Source of the DNA: Ruminiclostridium cellobioparum subsp. termitidis CT1112
Lineage (GTDB): Bacteria > Bacillota > Clostridia > Acetivibrionales > DSM-1351
Assembly: GCF_000350485.1 (NCBI RefSeq)
Contig: NZ_AORV01000068.1
Coordinates: forward strand, 1 to 64,000
Direction of reading: 5' to 3'
Length of the DNA stretch: 64,000 nt
Shown here: positions 60,410-64,000 of the stretch, piece by piece
Layout of the letters: every line of letters begins with the position of its first letter
How positions within the stretch are numbered: position 1 is the first letter of the stretch
Translations under genes and position numbers: made by a program
The notes under the pieces: model-generated
Databases searched by the model: none
What the model saw: only the letters and a program-made list of their open reading frames with translations
Told to the model about the DNA's origin: nothing

Positions 60410-60439
60410 TTGACAATAGTGTATGACGTACAGTATACT
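60410..60439 (+). promoter_or_regulatory. Promoter and likely operator of the padR gene
   Basis: TTGACA (60410-60415) and TATACT (60434-60439) are 18 bp apart. The spacer contains partly palindromic GTATGACGTACAGTATAC, a likely site of self-repression by the PadR protein. Confidence 0.65.
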
Positions 60440-60456
60440 GATAGTGAGGTGATCAC

Positions 60457-60801
60457 ATGGAAAGTATGGATGAATTGATAAACTCGCTTATCATAGAACT
60501 GAAAAGAGGTACGCTGGTGCTATCGGTCTTAAGCCAGCTCAATAACCCCGAATACGGTTATTCTCTGGCCCAGAAGCTTGAGGAAAAGAATACCCCTGTT
60601 GAAGCAGGTACTCTTTACCCCCTGCTGAGGAGGCTGGAGAAACAAAATCTTTTGTCAAGCCAATGGGATACAAGCGAAAGCCGTCCCAGAAAATTTTATG
60701 TGATAAGTGATATGGGAAAAGAAATTTATGAAAAATTAAAAAAAGAGTGGAGAACTTTGTCTCAACAGCTTGAGGTTTTGTTAAAGGAGGATGAGTTATG
60801 A
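60457..60801 (+). CDS. PadR-family transcriptional regulator
   Basis: A 114-residue regulator. Winged helix: LVLSVLSQLNNPEYGYSLAQKLEEKNTPVEAGTLYPLLRRLEKQNLLSSQWDTSESRPRKFYVISDMGKEIYEKLKKEW. AGGTGAT precedes the ATG at 60457. Its stop overlaps the start of the HAAS protein gene. With that gene and the permease it forms a common PadR-HAAS-ABC block, in which PadR is usually released by an antimicrobial or membrane-stress signal. Confidence 0.9.
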   Translation: MESMDELINSLIIELKRGTLVLSVLSQLNNPEYGYSLAQKLEEKNTPVEAGTLYPLLRRLEKQNLLSSQWDTSESRPRKFYVISDMGKEIYEKLKKEWRTLSQQLEVLLKEDEL

Positions 60802-61793
60802 GTCTTATAGAAAGGTATATATTGGCTGTTACCGAAAAGCTGCCGGAAGATATACGCTACGATGTTGCAGAGGAACTCAGGTCCAATATCGAAGATATGC
60901 TGCCCGAAAATGCAGCCGAGAGTGAGATAAGAGAGGTTCTGGAAAGGTTGGGGAATCCTGCAAAGCTGGCACAGGAATACAATCCCACCAAAAGATACCT
61001 GATTGGCCCTGCACTTTACGACAGCTATTTTTCAGTGCTCAAGACCGTTGTGAGTATTGTGGTGGCTGTAGTTCTGTGGATTACGGTACTGGACTGGGTA
61101 TTTAAGGGAACGATTGACTTTGACCAGGTGGAGTTATGGAAGAAATTATTTACCGATTCGATTGAGGCAGCTCTCTCAGGAGGTTTGCAGGCCGCTTTAT
61201 GGGTTACTGTCGTGTTTGCAATAATGGAGAGAAGCGGAGTCAGCCAAAACGAACTGCCCTTTGCCAAAAAGAAGTGGTCGCTTGATGAGCTGCCAACCGC
61301 TCCGGTCTCAAAAAAAGCTGTAATATCCAGGGGTGAAATTATTGTAGCAATGTTCTTTACCATACTTTTTACAGCCTTGCTGTATTTAAAGCCCCAGCTG
61401 ATTGCGGTATACATCAATGACCCGGCTAAAACGGAAGCTATCCCGCTGTTCAACACAGACAGGCTCCATATCTATATTCCCGCGGTTTTACTGCTGGCTC
61501 TGGTACAGTTGTGTGTGGCGGTCTGGAAGTTCGTTCAGAGAAGATGGACTGTTCCGCTGGCTGTGGCTGAGACGGTTCAAGGTATTGCAGGCAGCTTCCT
61601 GGTAATTGTGATGTTTAATGACAGGCAGCTGTTTAACCGGGATTTCTTCAGTAAAATTGCGGATATGATGAAGATGCCGGTTTCGCAGGTAATACACAAC
61701 TGGTTCTGGGCAACGATGATTATTACAGTTGTCATATTTGCGGGTATAACCATCTGGCACAGCGTATCAGTATTTAATAAATGTAAAAAGTAA
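60798..61793 (+). CDS. HAAS-domain membrane protein
   Basis: A 331-residue protein. The N-terminal HAAS-like domain (about 1-70, IERYILAVTEKLPEDIRYDVAEELRSNIEDMLPENAAESEIREVLERLGNPAKLAQEYNPTKRYLIG) is followed by about six membrane segments in two groups (70-140 and 170-330). Such proteins accompany PadR and often modulate a neighbouring ABC exporter. The ATG overlaps the padR stop by 4 bp. It is convergent with the FtsX-type permease, 2 bp apart. Confidence 0.85.
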   Translation: MSLIERYILAVTEKLPEDIRYDVAEELRSNIEDMLPENAAESEIREVLERLGNPAKLAQEYNPTKRYLIGPALYDSYFSVLKTVVSIVVAVVLWITVLDWVFKGTIDFDQVELWKKLFTDSIEAALSGGLQAALWVTVVFAIMERSGVSQNELPFAKKKWSLDELPTAPVSKKAVISRGEIIVAMFFTILFTALLYLKPQLIAVYINDPAKTEAIPLFNTDRLHIYIPAVLLLALVQLCVAVWKFVQRRWTVPLAVAETVQGIAGSFLVIVMFNDRQLFNRDFFSKIADMMKMPVSQVIHNWFWATMIITVVIFAGITIWHSVSVFNKCKK

Positions 61794-61795
61794 GG

Positions 61796-64000
61796 TTATT
61801 CAACACCCTTAAGTGAGCTGACCATATCAATCCGCTTTATTTTTCCGGAAAACATAAAGCTGACCAATACAGAGAGTACAAATGTAATTATTGTACTTGT
61901 AATAATATTAAATCCGGTTATTATGCACATCATGTCGAAGCTGTCGCCCATAAATGAAAGCATTAGGAGTATAAGCCATTTTCCCAGGAAAATACCCGGA
62001 ACAATACCTGTTACCGTAAGCCAGATATTCTGGGTCAAAAGCAGGTGACGGATCTTTTTGGACTGAAAGCCGATGACTTTCAGTGTGGCAAGCTCTCTCA
62101 ACCTCTCTGTAAAAGACAGGACCCCCAGGTTGTAAAGCACTACCACGGCCAATAAAACTGCTCCGGTGATGAGAATATACACCATGATATTCATGGCTTT
62201 TGCCATAGTTTCATAGCTTTCGGTCAGATCGCTCTTTGACCATTTGCTTTCGACACCCTCCGGAAGGGTGCCCACATTCAGGCCTGTTATTACGGCAGTG
62301 GGAATAAAAGCAAACCCCGATTTCTCGAACAGCTCTCTGGTCAGAGTGATTCCCTGGGATACTGGAGAACGGTAAACCGCTCCTATTTCACCGGTGACCC
62401 ATTTTTCCTGACCGTAAATGTGCCAGGATACCCTGTCTCCTGCTTTTACTCCCAGCAGCTCCGACATTTTATAACTTATTGATATCCTGTCTGAAGGCAA
62501 TTCCATAAATTTCCGTCCGGCGTCGGTGTATTTGATAAGGGAAACCCGGTCTGTCACCATAATTTCCCCGGACTTCTTTATACCGTTTGCCTTTACTTCA
62601 ACTGCTCCTTCCATAAGCGCCTGACCGTCGGTTTCCTTCAGGACGGAGGCCGCAGTGCCTTCGGATACGCCCTCTGAGAGGGAGAGCTTGGTGGAAAAGC
62701 GGTACAGGTCGCTGTACTGCCACTGAACGACGTCAGACAGGGTATCCTGCAGGCCGAAGGCGCATACCAGGAGGGCGGTGCAGCCCAGGACGCCAACCAC
62801 AGCCATTATTGAGCGGAGCTTGCTTCTGAGGATATCTCTGAGATTCCACTGGGCATTAAAGCCCAGTCCGGCCCAGAAGGCAGTATTTTCATAAGCTCCC
62901 TGCTTCATGGCCTTAGGTGCTTTGGGCCTGAGCGTCTGGGAAGGGGTATCTCTTAAATTGCTGCGGCAGGCCCAATAAGTTGCCAGGGTGCAGAGCAGTA
63001 CTGTGACCAGGGCCATTGTAAAAAACAGGGGAGACATGGAGGGCTTCCATTCGGGAAGGGTATAAGTGATCTGCATCGTACTGTAAAAAAGCCTGGGAAG
63101 GGTCAGAGGCCCCACTATGGCACCTGTTACCGCCCCTGCAAGGGAAAGCCAGAAGCCATAGGAAATATAGTGCAAGAGAATAGTCCTCTTTTGGAAACCG
63201 AGAGCTTTCAGGGTACCTATCTGTGTCCTCTGGTTATTTACCATTCTGGTCATGGTTGTCAGGATGGTGAGGAGGGCTATTGCGAGGAACACTACCGGAA
63301 ATACCGAACCCATTGCCTTGTGCTGCTGTATTTCATTATAGAACATGGAATAGCTCCCGAAGTTGTCCCTGTCCAGATATACACTGTAATGTCCGTTGAG
63401 AGCGGAGTTTATTCTGTCCTCCAGCGAAGCATCGGGAGTTTTACCGGTGGTGATCAGAAGTTCGGTATAGACCATTTTCATTTGTTTCGGAAAGGTTGAG
63501 ACCGGCATATATGCAAAACCGTAGTTTGCGTGGTTGGGGACAATGTCATTGCCTCCTGTGGAATATACATATTCCGGGCTGAGTACCGTCCCCAGGATTT
63601 TTTTCTCAAGCTTTACGCCAAAAGCCGTAACAGTAACAGTATCACCTGTCTTCAGGTGTCTGGCTCCTGCAAACTGGTCGTCCAGCCATATTCCGTCCTT
63701 TTGGGCCGAGAAATCCTCGCCGGTGACTCTATAGGCTTTTGATATGTTATTTTTTTCAATAAAGTGCAGCGTTACGGAGGGACTGTTGTCAAGAACGGCC
63801 ACGGCTTCCAGAGACAGCCGCCTCTGTACCTGTGATACTCCGTCCACCTTTGAGACGGCTTCAACGTCCTCCTCTGAAAAATTATTACCGTAAATCCATA
63901 CATTTGCAAGATTGGTGTCCTGATAATATTTGTTGGAGGTTTGCTGCAAACCATACCATTCTCCGCCTACACCGGCGTAAATGAAAACTCCGAGAAAGGC
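61796..64000 (-). CDS. FtsX-type ABC permease (cut by window edge)
   Basis: The last ~735 codons of a large permease with two FtsX domains. Signatures: TRMVNNQRTQIGTLKALGFQKRTILLHYISYGFWLSLAG (first) and LSFTERLRELATLKVIGFQSKKIRHLLLTQNIWLTVTGIVPG (second, near the C-terminus), each with four membrane segments; a MacB-like extracytoplasmic core lies N-terminal to each. The frame is open through the right edge (preceding codons read FLGVFIYAGVGGEWYGLQQ, a typical first-segment region), so the TTG at 63949 is not the real start. It likely exports peptides, lipids or antibiotics with an ATPase encoded beyond the edge. Confidence 0.88.
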   Translation of the reverse strand, partial: AFLGVFIYAGVGGEWYGLQQTSNKYYQDTNLANVWIYGNNFSEEDVEAVSKVDGVSQVQRRLSLEAVAVLDNSPSVTLHFIEKNNISKAYRVTGEDFSAQKDGIWLDDQFAGARHLKTGDTVTVTAFGVKLEKKILGTVLSPEYVYSTGGNDIVPNHANYGFAYMPVSTFPKQMKMVYTELLITTGKTPDASLEDRINSALNGHYSVYLDRDNFGSYSMFYNEIQQHKAMGSVFPVVFLAIALLTILTTMTRMVNNQRTQIGTLKALGFQKRTILLHYISYGFWLSLAGAVTGAIVGPLTLPRLFYSTMQITYTLPEWKPSMSPLFFTMALVTVLLCTLATYWACRSNLRDTPSQTLRPKAPKAMKQGAYENTAFWAGLGFNAQWNLRDILRSKLRSIMAVVGVLGCTALLVCAFGLQDTLSDVVQWQYSDLYRFSTKLSLSEGVSEGTAASVLKETDGQALMEGAVEVKANGIKKSGEIMVTDRVSLIKYTDAGRKFMELPSDRISISYKMSELLGVKAGDRVSWHIYGQEKWVTGEIGAVYRSPVSQGITLTRELFEKSGFAFIPTAVITGLNVGTLPEGVESKWSKSDLTESYETMAKAMNIMVYILITGAVLLAVVVLYNLGVLSFTERLRELATLKVIGFQSKKIRHLLLTQNIWLTVTGIVPGIFLGKWLILLMLSFMGDSFDMMCIITGFNIITSTIITFVLSVLVSFMFSGKIKRIDMVSSLKGVE

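Noticed and set aside
1-64000. CRISPR arrays, tRNA or rRNA genes, prophage, transposase genes
   Set aside because: None was seen: no regular direct-repeat/spacer pattern, no conserved rRNA blocks and no recombinase or phage structural proteins among the reading frames. tRNA genes could be missed by eye.

Overview
The window looks like chromosomal DNA of a low-to-mid GC, spore-forming, cellulolytic clostridium of the Ruminiclostridium / 'Clostridium cellulolyticum' type. This is inferred from two secreted esterases carrying type I dockerin repeats (cellulosome parts), a dipicolinate synthase subunit, a forespore spoVA/DUF1657/DUF421 operon, a T-box leader on a valine tRNA synthetase and Firmicutes-style ribosome binding sites. 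No phage, CRISPR array, rRNA or tRNA gene was seen. No intact transposase gene was seen either; the mobile-like signal is in short non-coding repeats.

Layout. 1-8.6 kb: the end of a sensor kinase gene, a dockerin-CE4 deacetylase, two exported proteins, a dockerin-CE15 glucuronoyl esterase, an AraC-type regulator broken by an in-frame TGA, and a four-domain Ig-like (BIG2) secreted protein. 8.8-12.5 kb: GH36 alpha-galactosidase divergent from its probable AraC regulator. 12.5-17.7 kb: dpaB, a MASE3/SpoIIE-type phosphatase, metF, a serine hydrolase and a YbaN-like protein. 18-23 kb: a BMP-type nucleoside ABC importer. 23.4-32.4 kb: a decayed acyltransferase, an acyl-CoA synthetase, a T-box-controlled valS, a TetR/EFR1 ferredoxin cluster with a clear promoter-operator, and a GNAT protein. 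32.4-46.3 kb: DEAD-box helicase, MFS carrier, an exported duplicated-domain protein beside a two-component system, a MacAB-like efflux operon, rpiA and a PEP/pyruvate-binding-domain protein. 46.5-49.9 kb: DUF1657-2Duf-spoVAC-spoVAD-spoVAEb-DUF1657. 50-54.5 kb: OpuC-type betaine ABC importer with a BusR-like regulator. 54.6-64 kb: short UvrC-like protein, amino-acid permease, lipoprotein, ECF sigma/anti-sigma pair with an exported partner, and a PadR-HAAS-FtsX-permease cluster running off the right edge.

The least ordinary material is non-coding. (1) About 330-bp structured elements occur four times (near 3.8, 17.7, 24.2 and 34.3 kb). Each is a long imperfect palindrome whose tip carries two hairpins with GGA in the loop, and the stems change in compensating ways between copies. 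A reduced relative (46.3 kb) and a shorter element sharing the end motif (12.5 kb) also exist. (2) A ~100-nt leader in front of a MacB-like permease and in front of spoVAC carries an anti-Shine-Dalgarno, a covarying hairpin and an identical Shine-Dalgarno/start block; the same start block recurs before two more genes. (3) A ~50-nt REP-like palindrome occurs three times, once forming the last codons of the betaine-binding protein gene. All similarity statements here are by eye; no search or folding program was run.
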